64,000 bases of DNA, from contig NC_135571.1 in the NCBI RefSeq assembly GCF_964340395.1, positions 2,775,611-2,839,610 of the forward strand, in the 5' to 3' direction. This document shows, piece after piece, positions 38,567 through 53,000 of the stretch. Position 1 is the first letter of the stretch. Every line of letters starts with the position of its first letter. This stretch comes from Glandiceps talaboti. Its lineage: Eukaryota; Hemichordata; Enteropneusta; Spengelidae. Below the pieces are notes generated by a model, which saw only the letters and a program-made list of their open reading frames with translations, was not told where the DNA came from and did no database searches. The position numbers and the translations under genes were made by a program.

Positions 38567-40476
38567 ATACCCAATTGTCATTCATATAACCACCTAAATG
38601 CACAACGAATTGTACCAGATTATTTTATTCTTGAATTCTTACAATAGTTATCTCTAGGTCATATCTTAGCACAGACTCTAGAACAAGTTGAGAAGTCATC
38701 ATATGAAAACCCTGAAGTAAGGTCAAATACATTTGACTTCACCCTTGCAAGAAACATCTCCAATGCTGGTTTATTTTGCTAGATCAAATTCTTGTCACGG
38801 ATTCTTCTTGCAGAAACGGGGCCTTACAGTTACCGGGGTATATTGTTCTTCTGCTTGTTACAGTGTCGTCGTGGGTCTGTTGTTGCATAAATCGGAATTT
38901 CCTTGTATGAGAAAAAAACTTTAGTGTAGACTTCATGAGATTGTTATAATCCCACCGGTGGTCCGCCTTTGCATACATGTCAGTTTACTATTAGTTTACT
39001 ATATTTAGTGCTGACGTCACGCATTTCTTATGTCCCCAGTGTGGGTCCATGTGGGAATATGAAGACAATATGGTACAATATCAGTGTTGTTAACCTGAGC
39101 TGAATACTCGAGTTGGAAGGTTTGCCATCATGTAATACCGGGAGCTACACAGTTTTGTTTGCAATGAATTCATATGAGGCTGCATGACATGCATATATCC
39201 CTATGCAATGGTTGTATAATCTCACATATTTCGTTCATGAGTTATTTAGGAAGAGATTTACCAGAGGAATGGTTGGAAGGAATGGTTGTGTAAAACTTGT
39301 ACTACACTTTCAAATACTAGGTTCATGCATTTGAACTTCGTATTGCACCAAAATTTTCATGTAGCTCAGAGAGACTGAACGTTTGTACAGATGAGCTTTC
39401 ATCATACTTTCAAATACTGTTTGATAACAATAAAGAGAATATTATCGTTCAAATCACTCAGATGCACACACACACATACATGTATGTATGTATGTATGTA
39501 TGTATGTATGTATGTATGTATGTATGTATGCATGTATGTATGTATGTATGTGTATGCATGCAATGTGTGTATGGATGTATGTGCGTGTGTGTTCGTGCAT
39601 GTATACATGTATGTGTGTGTGTATGTGTATATATATGCAAGTATTTGCGTTTGTATAAGGTGTATATTGTTCGTGTTTTTTTTCTATAAGTCTTTTTACA
39701 ATATGTCTAGGTGGAATGACGTCACTATATTGTCACGTGATGCATTTGTCCCCATATAGCCAATAAATCGACCTACGGTAACACAATCAACGCATAGGCG
39801 ACACAAGTATTGATCCTTAATATAGATCATTTTATTTTATTTATGGTTCAATTGTGACTTCATTGGTTGAGTAAAATCTTGTAAAATGTATATAGACCTG
39901 TATTGTGATGGCTAACGATAAATTTGTCTTGCTGTGTACTATGACGAACGCCCGATAAAATGTGGAATTACCTAAATCGATTGTTGCTGGTTTATGCATT
40001 AGTAATATAGTGTCATTTTGGAAATCTTTCACAGTTTTGAGAATCAGTGTCTGAGGTTGTGACATGCTTTGATCGCTTGATTTACTCTAGGATTGTTTAA
40101 ACATATTTTAGGACATTTGTTATTAAATCCCCATTCCATTATTCTTGATGTTTACTTACTCAGAAACAATCTCATGTCCTGCATTTAGGATTTGAATCAT
40201 GTCATATTTCAACTTTCCCATCATGTATGTATGTATGTATGTATGTATGTATGTATGTATGTATGTATGTATTTATGTGTGTATGTATATATGTATGTAT
40301 GTATTTATGTATATATGTATGTATGTATGTGTGTATGTATGTATGTATGTATGTATTTATGTATGTATGTATGTATGTATGTATGTATGTATGTATGTAT
40401 GTATGTATACATATATATGTATGTATGTATGTGTGTATGTATGTATGTATGTATGTATGTATGTATGTATGTATAC

Positions 40477-40507
<31 letters not shown>

Positions 40508-43500
40508 TGTATGTGTGTATGTATGTATACATATGGATTTCATTAGATAGTCAAATAGTAATAGAGTGTGAGGCGGCAACCGTGACATATGCATGTAGGT
40601 AGGTAGGTAGGTATGTAAGCATGTACGCACGCACACATACACGCATATATGACAAGTAGTACAACTCAGCAAAATTGATATACACACGAGACACGAGGAT
40701 TAATTTTCAAGTTCTTTCAAGTGTAGACTCTATTTGTTGCCAGACACTTTATTACCCAGCCATCAGTAATCAGGATTCTATCGACCTTCTACTCCTCATC
40801 TAAAAACAGATTACACACCCATCAAGGAAGTATGGGGAAATTAGATTTGGAGTAAGAGAGAGCGCTTCAATAGAATCTAATCGGCACAAAATAACCCATT
40901 GCACTCTAAAGAGAGAAAAAAGTAAGCATTTAGTCACGGTGAATTACATTCCTAAATTAATTAGGGTTTTTAAACTAATCAATTACGTGTGACAGCAGGC
41001 TCCATATCCATTATAGCACTGTTATTACAAAATATTTAGAAAAAAACACGAAAGATGTTGTCTAAAATACCATTCCAGTGTCGTGGTGTAAGCTATCGCA
41101 AGATTCTCTGAATGGCGAGAGAAGAGAAGCTATGGCAAATGAATACTGGGGCAATGGCTGGATAAGTCGTGTTCAACTGATCGTGGTCCATTAAATGCTA
41201 TCATCCGGTAAGTTAACTCTAAATTGACACATTGATTTCCCTTTATTAGAGGCACCAGTTTAGCAACAAGTTTTGGTACTTGAATTGAGCGACATTATGT
41301 CTATCAAAATGTATAGTGCTCTTTCGCCTTCCATTAGAAGGACTATCGGGCCAATTTTCAAGCTTTTCGCAGACTGAAGAATCGTTAATCGTATCAAATC
41401 TAAAATTAATAACTTTGTTTGGGAATTCGCGTGTTCGTTATTGCACTAGATTGCTCATTCAATTCTAATAACAAAGCCATAATGCATGAAATAGATCGAA
41501 GTGGACGAATAGGGTACGTCTCGAAAACAAACAGCGCCACCATAGTCAAGGTAGACGGTCATTTCACCTTTGACTTCATTCACATATTAAAGAAATGTCA
41601 ATCACACACAAAAAAACTCATTAGTTTTAAATTATCAATGACTCACTTATGAACTACACCTATTATCTCGTCCGTCAGAGGAAGAACATATTTGAAATAT
41701 TGCGATCATTATGAATATTTAGAAAGGTTAACGACGAGTTCTAGTCAGAACATGAACCCCATTGACTTCATGAACCACGCCATTTTGTTTTGTTCCTTTT
41801 TATGATTGCCAATTTAAGACTCATGTCATAACTACATTTTGGTTGACTTTAATCAAAATGTATATCTGAATACAGTGAACCTGGTTAGGAATTATATTAT
41901 TTGCTGTATATCAAATATTTATGCTTAATAAGGAGATCTTGTCAGGAAGTGTTTCATTTTTTCTTAATAAGTTCAATTTAAAGCATTTTCAAGCCAAAAT
42001 ATTGCATAAGTTCTCCGGTTCAATAAATTTTCTCACATCTACGCTTTAATTTAGTCTACACTGACTAATTTTGTCGTCTGTTTAATAATCGTCGTGATAA
42101 TGACTTAAATTTGATCATATATATCTGTGAGATTTTTTCAAGAGTCGAGTGAGCACTCTATATTTTTCATACTCGGTCTAGGATGTAGGGTCTATGCAAA
42201 TACCAAACGACGTACTTCTGTTTATGGCTTAATATTTTGCAAATGCCATTGACTGAATTTTCTTCTGCGATAAAGTTCAAAATTTCAATAACAGTATCAC
42301 TTCATTGACAATGACAAAATATTGACTAGTGTCCCAAATAACGCTTCTTTTGTGTGAAATGTTCTGAACAACATTTCAAATGAATGCATTTGTAGTCTCC
42401 ACAGGAACAGCACTCCATTTGTGATTTTTTTTTTCAATCGACTTTTTTGTTATGTCTGCACCATGCGTGGTCGAATTTTAAAGTAATCAGTATGAATTAT
42501 TTCGATTGATATGCACTTCAATCAGATGACTCTTAGACGATTTTTTATGAATAGTTTATGTCGAGTTCTCCTGCAGGTATAATAGCTTTTATGCAAATCA
42601 TGTCCTTTATGCAAATCATGGCAGTACTAATTTCGTTCGGTCATGGAAATTTTTTTCTACCAGAAAATGGATATGCAGACGACAACGTTTGCAATACATT
42701 TTGGCGGCACAGTCGTGGGGTTTTGTAGTTAAAAGGTTGAATGTCGAGTTTCACCTCTTTCAAATGTCATATACAAGAACAACATAGGACCAATAAACCA
42801 GAGGTAAAAAATAAATTCACATATTTGAAATAAATGTGTAGGTGTTGCTCTTCATTACGTATGTAGGCGTTATGTTTTTAAAAAGAAATACGGAAGGAAT
42901 GAAACTATTCTCCACCCACAGGAGGACACATGAGGGCTTCCTGAGCCATCTGATTAATTGGTTCTATCTATATACGTCCTCTGCTGTGAATAGTGATCGG
43001 CGGTATTAGATTGCCCTAAGTGTAACTACCAAGAGACCAAATTGAAAGAAAAGCAACCGCAGATGGTCAAATTTTGCAACAAAAGAGAAGAAATCTATAG
43101 TTGTAGATACATGCATCTGCCTAATTAGACTACGGAAATGTTTTGTTCAATTGGGGGGAAGTATTGACGGTTGTATAGATTAAGAAACCTAGACTCTATA
43201 TTTACTTCCTGTTGTTTCTACCATTGCTTTTGCTGTTTTTCATAATTTGAAATTAAAGTTATCACAGTATAGCAAGAAAATATATTGCTCGACGTCGACT
43301 TTGTGTCACAAATACCTCGTTTGTAACACTGTATGAACAGACAAAATGCTTTGAGGTGAGATCAATTCAGTGTATGAGGAAAAACTAATTTCCTTTAGTT
43401 TTTTTTTAGTTTTTTTTTTTTGGGGGGGTGAACCATTTTAGTTCTCATCCTACAAAAAACGATTTTACTTTTAATTCATTCAGTCTTGTACCTCTAAACA

Positions 43501-46500
43501 GCATTAGTTCCAGAGGAATTTCGTCAAATTGGTAAATAGAACAATTGTTGCGATAGTGATGCATGCCGCTACAACCTGAAATGTCAATAAAAGAGCTATT
43601 TTCCTCATCACTACATACTGGTTTTGTATTCATAGTACTACATACTAATACACAGATTTGAAATTCATTGCGTTGTCTGCGACAATTGTCAATTTGGGTC
43701 ATTAGCAGGGGGTGGGGTGAGGGGTCTGAGGCTTAACTAAAATATGTAGTTTTTGTATCCAACATTGCACTATTGATCTCACCCCTTAATTATGTTATTA
43801 AACCAATTATTACAGTGAGTCATGTCAAGTAAACGAACCCCGAGGCATTCATCGATGGAGTCTTTCAAGTATACTGGTCGATTTTTACCTCCAGGCTTGC
43901 AAAGCGGAAACCAATACTATCCTTGCAGAGCATGTCATGAAAGCTCGAAGCAACACAATCCAGACTACATAACATTTATTCTGAGATACGAAGGACGTTT
44001 AAACAATGCTGCATACTATATTCGGTGCACAAACTTCCACTGTCACACGTTTTAATGTAACACACTACTGATGGCTGTAATGATATAGGAGCCACCGGGG
44101 ATTCGAACACGGTCACCATATACTTATAAAAACTTGCCTTGAATTATGATATGCAGCTGTTGATGTAAATTTATTTAGTATGAACAACATAATTATAAAG
44201 AAAGATATGTTTAATCCTGATTTAGGAGTTAAAATCTAATATTTTCTTTAGGTTTGACCCAGGAACTACATTCTTTTTTTAATTGAATATCACTGTTGCT
44301 TAAAAATGTCGGGTGGGGACGTCATGAATTTCTTTCTGATACTAGCTTGTTTACATATTACTAAAGTGAAATCTCCATAATTCCTTTGATAAATCTTTCA
44401 TTACATCATCACGTACTTAATCAGCAGGAAAATACAACTTACCATCACGTACGTAGTGAGCAGGAAAAGACAACTTATCATAGCTGGGGTTCACCATGCA
44501 TGATTTTAACTATAACTTAACATGTAATGCTTTAGTCACTTTTAAGTTACAACATTATTGTTCAGATCAGTGTGTGGCCGTCCACCACTAAATCGTCACG
44601 TGTCGTTACTTACGAATTGAGCACATGACATTAAGTAGGCGAGTCGCTATACACCACTTTCTACATAGCTAAAATAACAACGGAAATGTGTTCACACATT
44701 TTCATGTTTTGTTTAAAGTCATTTTAATCGATTCCGGTGATATGATTTCCATAAACAATTTAATTACATTCACATGACATGTTCTTTATTTCACAATTAC
44801 TTTAGTCAACCTGGAAGTACCCGGCCTATATAGTTTGCATACTGACCTAAAAATCCGACAGTGCTAAAGTTAACGTGGTACGGATCCGGAGTTAACATTG
44901 TAATTTGTCATTGCTAACTGCTTGCCATGTCCACAGCATTTACCATGCAACACATCGCAGGGGGTTACATAGCTGTTTCCACAATTTAGTTGAAGCATTG
45001 ACAAATCTAGTTTTTATATATATTAACCTCTTCTAATACCACTAGAACATGTAGCCCATGGGCCAAACGACGTTACCACTCCCCGTCATTCCCACTCTGC
45101 GACATGGTATCTTTGTTCATTGAAGTCTGCTAAACAAGGTAAAACTGTTAACAGTGAATATGTTGCGATGAATTACGTGTTTGGCCTCTATTTCAATTCA
45201 CATGCTTTGCTTGAATATGTTGGGATGAATTACGTGTTTGGCCTCTATTTCAATTCACATGCTTTGCTTGAATATGTTGGGATGAATTACGTGTTTGGCC
45301 TCTATTTCAATTCACATGCTTTGCTTGAATATGTTGGGATGAATTACGTGTTTGGCCTCTATTTCAATTCACATGCTTTGCTTGAATATGTTGGGATGAA
45401 TTACGTGTTTGGCCTCTATTTCAATTCACATGCTTTGCTTGAATATGTTGGGATGAATTACGTGTTTGGCCTCTATTTCAATTCACATGCTTTGCTTGAA
45501 TATGTTGCGATGAATTACGTGTTTGGCCTCTATTTCAATTCACATGCTTTGCTTTATAGCGCTAAAAAGGTAGATGAGAGGGGTAATGTAATATCTTCCA
45601 AAGGACGCAAACAATCACGATTTTACAAAACCCCTTGAATATATAGGAACCTTAGACAAATTCCTTTCTTTTAAGTTAAACGTTAACGTTTGCTAAGCTT
45701 ACGTTAAGAAATACAATTCTTACAGGTTTTAAATAATTGGATTGATCAATATCTTTGTGGAAAATGACAGAAGAATTACCTCGAAATATTTTGTCTTACC
45801 ATAATGCAATAATACACTATAATAATACATTATAAACCCATTTCCATCCTCTCTACCAGAGTATGTGATTTACTCCTGCCCTCCCCGCACATTAGCATCG
45901 TCAGTCACCTGAAACCACCTAATACCGCTAAGACAATTTTGTATCACGGACATTTAATGAGAGATGAAGTAAAATGTTGAATAAAAACGAGCTCGAAATT
46001 TGACTACCAGTAATAAGTATTCTTATATGCTGTCACGTTGTATAAATATTTTAACGATAAAAGCTACTTAAGGTATCTCAGACAAGCCGAAGAGCCACTT
46101 TAAGAAATCCTTGGTTGAATATGATTCCCAATAGAATCATTGCCTATATGTTAGGATTATTCTTCAACTCGCCGGCACATAATTCATGTCACTTTTATTT
46201 ATCCTTCAAAACATGGGGTTTTACGGTCACTATGTGTGTCTGTATCAACTTACCGCCAAAAATACACCATGGTTTTAGAATCGATGCCGGTAAACCTGAC
46301 GCAAAACGCTGTCTGACTCAACAAACATCTTATTCACATTGCTACATTTTGTAGCCTGACGTGTCTCTAGCCTGCTTGCAGAAATACACTCTGATGCCAG
46401 AAAATCAGAACCATTACCTTTACTACTGTCTACTCAACAAAAGTCACCTTTTTTACGATTACTACATTTTACAGGTTTACAGAACAATTTACAAGATTTG

Positions 46501-49500
46501 GCACATTTCATAGCCTGGCTAATCTTTAATGGTAAAGAATCTTTGTAACTACGTGTTATTTACGTGTGATACCATTGTCTTATGTTACATTGTGATTGGT
46601 TTGTTCTGATTAAGTATGCAGTCAGAATGTGTTTGTGCACTGATGTCGACACAGACTCAGGCAGATGCGAATAAAAAAGCCAGAATAATCTCTTCCTACC
46701 CCTGCTGTAAATTTTGACTGCAGCCTAAGGCACTGTTATTAGCAATGTCGGAATAATCATTAAAGTAAACATTGCATCATTTTAAATTGTTTAGCGATGT
46801 TCTGCTAAATTAAAGTTTGCTAATTGAAAACTATAATAAGTAAGAGTACTGTAAAGATTAATGTCAGACTAGGACACATCCTGTTTCGGGTTTGTTGGCT
46901 ACAACTGTATCTTACGCTTACACCTACAAGTAATGTCAGTTATGTAATTAAATTCACGAAACGTGAAGCAAAACGTAGTCTGGCTCGAAAAATCTTACTA
47001 ACACGACTATGATTTATAGTCTGGCCCAATAAAAATCATACCAACACTGCTACAATTTATCGTCTGGATCAACATAAATCTCAACAAATTAACAGTTACG
47101 ATGCTTACCTTTTATCGTCTGACGAAAAAAAATCTTACTAAAACTGCTACATTGTATCGTCTCTGTTGCTAAGATTTGTGTTTAGCCAGAAGATAAAATG
47201 TAGCACTGTTGATACGGTTTTTTGTTGGAACAGACGATAAAATGTAGCACTGTTGATAAGATTTTTTGTTGGAACAGACGATAAAATGTAGCACTGTTGA
47301 TAAGATTTTTTGTTGGAGCAGACGATAAAATGTAGCACTGTTGATACGATATTTTGTTGGAACAGACGATAATATGTAGCACAGCAACAGTAAGATTTTT
47401 GTTGAGACAGACGACTTTTCTGTAGGGTTTCTTGACTTCATTAATTTTGGAGAATGTTTGGGAGTCTTCCTTTTCTGATAATTGCTATGCCTTGTGCTTA
47501 TATGATAAAATACTTATTTTATTCTACTTACCGAACCACATTTTATGACCTCTAGTTATTGAGTTATGCTTAGCATCTGACTTAGGCAATTATATGACAA
47601 TTGGACGATATAAGTTTTAAGTGCACCATGACATGTGTCATTAACACTAGAATCATACTTAAAATGCTTCTTGAATAAACCTGTCAACTCTCTCGTATGA
47701 GTTTATACACACTTCAAAGCAAATATTAGTAATAAGGTACATGATATTAGATGAGTTTATGTATGTGTTTATTAGTATAAAAATGTTCTTCTAAGATGTT
47801 TGATTGTTCTATCTTATGTGGTACAATCAGTCTGCATGTGGAAGTTATAGCTAACATGATGTAGACTTGGTGTGTTTTACACATTTAACATGACATGTTA
47901 TACACACCCACAGACAACTTCTAATGCAAAAGAAACAATTGCACAGGTGTCGTGTACAGTGTGGATGTAGAAGTGGACAAGTTGAAATGTTGATTATCAG
48001 TTAGAAAATAAACAATTGTAGCCATTTCAATCATTAAGTCCATCTGTAATGTTTTCATTAGAAGCCTGTTTTCACTGCACTGTGAAAGAATAACCATGCT
48101 TATCAGTATTTAATGTGATGGGTAAAAGATCTTGCTGTGTTTATTGTGTCTCTGTTATTGTTAATCTAGAGTTGAAATGTGTATATCTTTCTGTCAAAAA
48201 CGTAATATCCCATGAGTAAAACAACAAGCCTACATCATTTTATCTGTAGTGTTCGAGCTGTAATAATTCAACTCAACTGTATGTAGTAAGTTCATCTTGA
48301 ACTTTAATACACAAACGACATTTCCAAACTCAAACAAATTTAAATTCAAAAGAGCATTTTCAGCTAGAATGTGTATAAACTATTCTTCCTGAACGCAGGC
48401 TAACTGTTCTGCTTAGTACGGTTCATGACTCCTTGTACATACCGCCCTTGCCATTTCCGACGTGATCGAAAAATTAAACTCAAATTCTGTTCTGTATATA
48501 GTATTAGTTACTATGCACTTGAGTCAATATTTCAATTTTGAATGATGGCTCATTCTACTTTACTTTCGAACACCCCCCCCCCTTCATTACAATATTCAGT
48601 TTTGTTCGAACAAAGCATTGATCTCAACGATTCTCAATACTCTATATATAACAAAGAGTAAAATAGGCATTGCTATTAAACACGGTCAGCCTCACTAGTG
48701 TAGGTACAATAAAAACATTGCACTTTCACCTTACTTTGTATATATGGTCATCGGCAGGGACACCACGTCAAGCGTGTGCTTTAGAGTCCCATGGAAACTA
48801 GTCTACACAATTATATTACTTTTCTCATCAACGAACACATCAAAACAAGTTCGATAGCTTTTTTTAAAGTACACACACATCAAGCTCATGACAATGAGGA
48901 CGTATGCCATGTGTCATTTATGCTTCAAATAATGTTTGTAAATAACTGAATTTCGAGTACCATTATGAAGATAATAAGAAAAGCAAACACGTGTGTACGA
49001 CGAGAAACGAAAATGTAGACCAGAGTGGCCGTCAAGTATTTACATAATGAGTATGTCGAAGAGTATATATTCATCAAAAGTTATATCAGTTAAACGTGTG
49101 CTTGGGTTTACAGTTGCCGTTGGCTGAAATCAAATTAAAGGCAACCTTTTAGTAAACCTAATAATATTGTTTGTTTAATTTGACAGATGACTTATTGTTA
49201 ATATGTTATTATTAGATTTAAATTATCAGCTGGTCTGTTTAATTCAATTACTTTAGTTACAATAATGTTTTTACAGTATTTGTTTAACTAAATATGATTA
49301 CCTTTGGATAATTAAATTTGAATGTTGCTTTAACATGTCGCAATGCGTTTGATTGATTACAATAAAGACAGGTTGTCCTTGTTCTCTTGTTCTTTAACCA
49401 ATGTTCAAAAAAAGGTTAGCTTATTTTATTTTTACTCCCGGTTTCCAAAAAGATGAATCAATGTTAACACATTCATTCTGAAAATAGTAGTTATTGAATA

Positions 49501-49919
49501 CAGATGCAATATACAACACTAATCCTGACACTGGATGCAACTGTATCATTTTTATTTGAAAATGTCCTATTAGGTACAATAACTTAACTCGTAATATCAT
49601 AAATCCTCAAAACTTTCATGACATGTGGCTGAACTTATTTTGTTGTAGCTGCTTAAATGATATGGTAAATAAACCAAATCAAATTGATTTTTGGGTCCGC
49701 TCCCAAAAAAGCACCCTCAATGGCATATACGATTTCCACCGGTTACTGCAATACTTTTAGATAAGATCGACCAGTGATTAACACGTACAATGTCTAATTA
49801 TTTTTCAGTGAATAGTTTCCGTTTGTCTGATGGAAAAATGAAACTACAGTTACAAACTAGGGCAGTTTTAACATGTCCAGACTTAACTCGTCACTACGCT
49901 ACCAACAGATAATATATAA

Positions 49920-50002
<83 letters not shown>

Positions 50003-53000
50003 CTTACCAATTTTAGTAAACATATCTTTTTTTACTTGATGAATAAACATGTCCCAGTTGCAGTTAATACAAGGCATAGTAGCGAGCTCTTGCAGACGGG
50101 GACAGATTGCATAAAATATCAATACCCATTTCAATATTATTTATTTTCCACATTTAGTCTCTTTAATCCAAATATTGACATTTCATCTTTGACCAAATAA
50201 ACATACGGTTAGCGTAAAATCTTGAGAAAAACAAGATTTTGTGTTCGAATAATTGTGACGGGAATTATTCAACGGGTTAATTGTAGTCATAGATCAGATC
50301 AGATCACGATAAACAATGCGTCTTCCTGCGTTGGTTACTGTGTGTGTTACTACAAATGATAACCTACCATTATCATGGCAACTTTATCGAGGAAGACTGA
50401 CAGCAGTCGCTGACATGTGCGAGTCCTAAGCATCCTACTTTATACAATTTGATATACAACAACAAAATCGATTACATATACACTTCAGAACTTGGATAAA
50501 AACACTATTTGGGAAATGGAAATACGATGAGGTTCTATACAAACGTACTACACATTGACTATTGTAGTCAACTCTGGAATGTGTCTTTTAATTACGTGAC
50601 GAGCCTGCCAACAACGATGAGAACTTCACTCTTTGTGCAATTCTGACTCGCTAGATATTTTAAAAGGAATGACGAGTTCATTGCCTCAAAGTATTAACCA
50701 TATAACATATGTATAATAATCCCTGATTCTTATTTCAAAATTAACATAGCAACCCGACCACTACCACACCGTTGGCAAATCAAAAATTTATATATGATAA
50801 TGACCTATGTTATTTCAGCTAGGCATTCAATCGCTCAAACGTTCTACATTTAGAAGTGACAGTTATAATATCACATTTTTATTAGCCGTGACTTCAGTTT
50901 GTCCGAAAAGGATATTGCCCTGCTTTTTAAATTAACGGATGGATGATTTATCCTAGCTGGACAATATGAAAGCAATCGCCCTTAACACAATCATTGACCT
51001 GATCTGACCTTTTTGCTTGTAACCACAACGTCAATGAATCGTGTGTGGATTATTAATGACGAACTTCGTCTAAAGCTTAAATGTTTGTTTAAGTGGAAAC
51101 ACTAGGGGCGTACAAGTGTGCGACGACTTTTATTTAAAATGAAAAGCAGTTGAGTAGACAGAAAATGTCGTCTGGCGCGAATAATTCTCACTGACTTTGA
51201 TATATTTGGCATGACAAATACCTTAACAGTGTAGTTCAAAATAATCGTCTGCTTCAAAAGAATTTTACAGCACCATTTTATTGTCTGGGTTGACAAATAT
51301 ATCATTGAAGTGGCAGAAGTTGAGTTCATAACTATTTTCACTTATCTGTAAATAGTCACAGGATACTCAGATGAAACTATTCAAGAATAATGGTAATGTC
51401 GATTCACGGCTTCTATGACATTGCAATCAATGTTCTGGCATTGTTAGAACAGTTGGTTGCATAGTAGGGGTCCATGCATATTTTTATAGGCATAATAAAT
51501 TATATCATTTGATCATTTACAAGTTATATCTTAATATCAGGTTTTAGTTCAGTCAATTATAAGTGATGGTTAAGTATACATCAGTAAGTAGAATACAGTG
51601 AGTACATCCTTGAAAACATATAAACTCATCTTGTGACTCTTTAGTCTTATCTTCTGGCTCGAAAATGTATTTCTTCTACTTGCACCCAATTGGCAGGTAG
51701 GAGTAATCAGTGTGATTAGCATATGCAAATGAGCCCATCAGCCAATCATGAGTCAGTAAATAAAACTCATGCACCAAACTTTCAGCGAAATATAAACCAC
51801 ACCGATCAACAGTAAGAAAAGAAAGAAAATGTGATAACCGGTATGGGAAAGAATAGACGGGAAGTAAGACACCAAGTTTATTAAACTTTCGCTACACTGT
51901 ATCAAATATATAACCATGTTTTGACTTGTATGAACTAGGTCAATATCACACACTAGTAGCCCAGCGGTGAAAATACTAGCCGAGTAACCGTAAACATGAA
52001 GAAAGCAGAGAAACATCGATTTGCTGTGCTCATAGCAGAAGAAATTGAAAAGAAAGTGGCGAAAGAGAATTCCAGAAAACAAAAAAAATAATACAAGTAT
52101 GGGTGTAATACTATTAACCACGTAGGTCAAGAACCTTCCAAAACAAGATCAGACTACAGCTATGAGTTACAAAGTAACATTTTTCTTGTTTACCGGGACG
52201 CGGGGATTCATTTACCGGTATCGGTCAACACATGCAGAAGTTTTGAGATTTAGGCAAAGCAAATTTTACGTTGAACGGAGAATACGAGACAGCCAATGAT
52301 TTGTCTATGGGCAGACTCTTATTGAAAGAGAAACATGTTTGCGGTATATCATGCAGCAATCAATGATAAGTCTATGAGTAAAACATGTATGAGTTAACGC
52401 TAAGCGGATTGTCTCTTGGGTACAACATAGATACCGTCCCCAGACACCATAGTGGTAACTGTGAGTACTTTTAACTACACAGAAAAAATTATGTCCTAAA
52501 AACATATAAATTCTGCATGTGCCCATTTAATCTTATATTCCTACACGTTATATCGTCTGGCACGATAACAATTCAGAAGTAAAAATGGTCATAATTTATT
52601 TAAAAAACCAAATGGAATCCAAAAGATTAATGTTGTTACAATGTATATGAATTGGCGACAGTCTGCTAAACTAATAGCTGCTGACTCTAAAAATTGAAAC
52701 AATGCTGGTGATTGTTTGTTGCGTCAGACAAAGTATCAATTTTCGAAAGATTGTTCTCGCGCCTGTCGTTAAAATGTGATAAATTACGTTAGTAAAGTTT
52801 TTGTAGCGCCAGTCTACGATTTATTCATATGCAACCGCTATGACCCAATATCAATTGGGGTAAGTCTTTGGGTGTGATGCTCATATAAATAGTGACTATG
52901 AAACAATAAAAAAAGGAATTATTCGTTTGAAAGTCTGAAATCCTTTCTCATAGTCACATAGGTAAACGTGACCATGACTTGCATTATCACGCCATAAACA

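Noticed and set aside
44091-44125. tRNA-like sequence (minus strand gttcgaatccccggtggctc)
   Set aside because: It resembles a T-arm plus 3' acceptor strand, but no matching 5' half or anticodon arm lies within 75 nt. At most a fragment of a tRNA-derived repeat.
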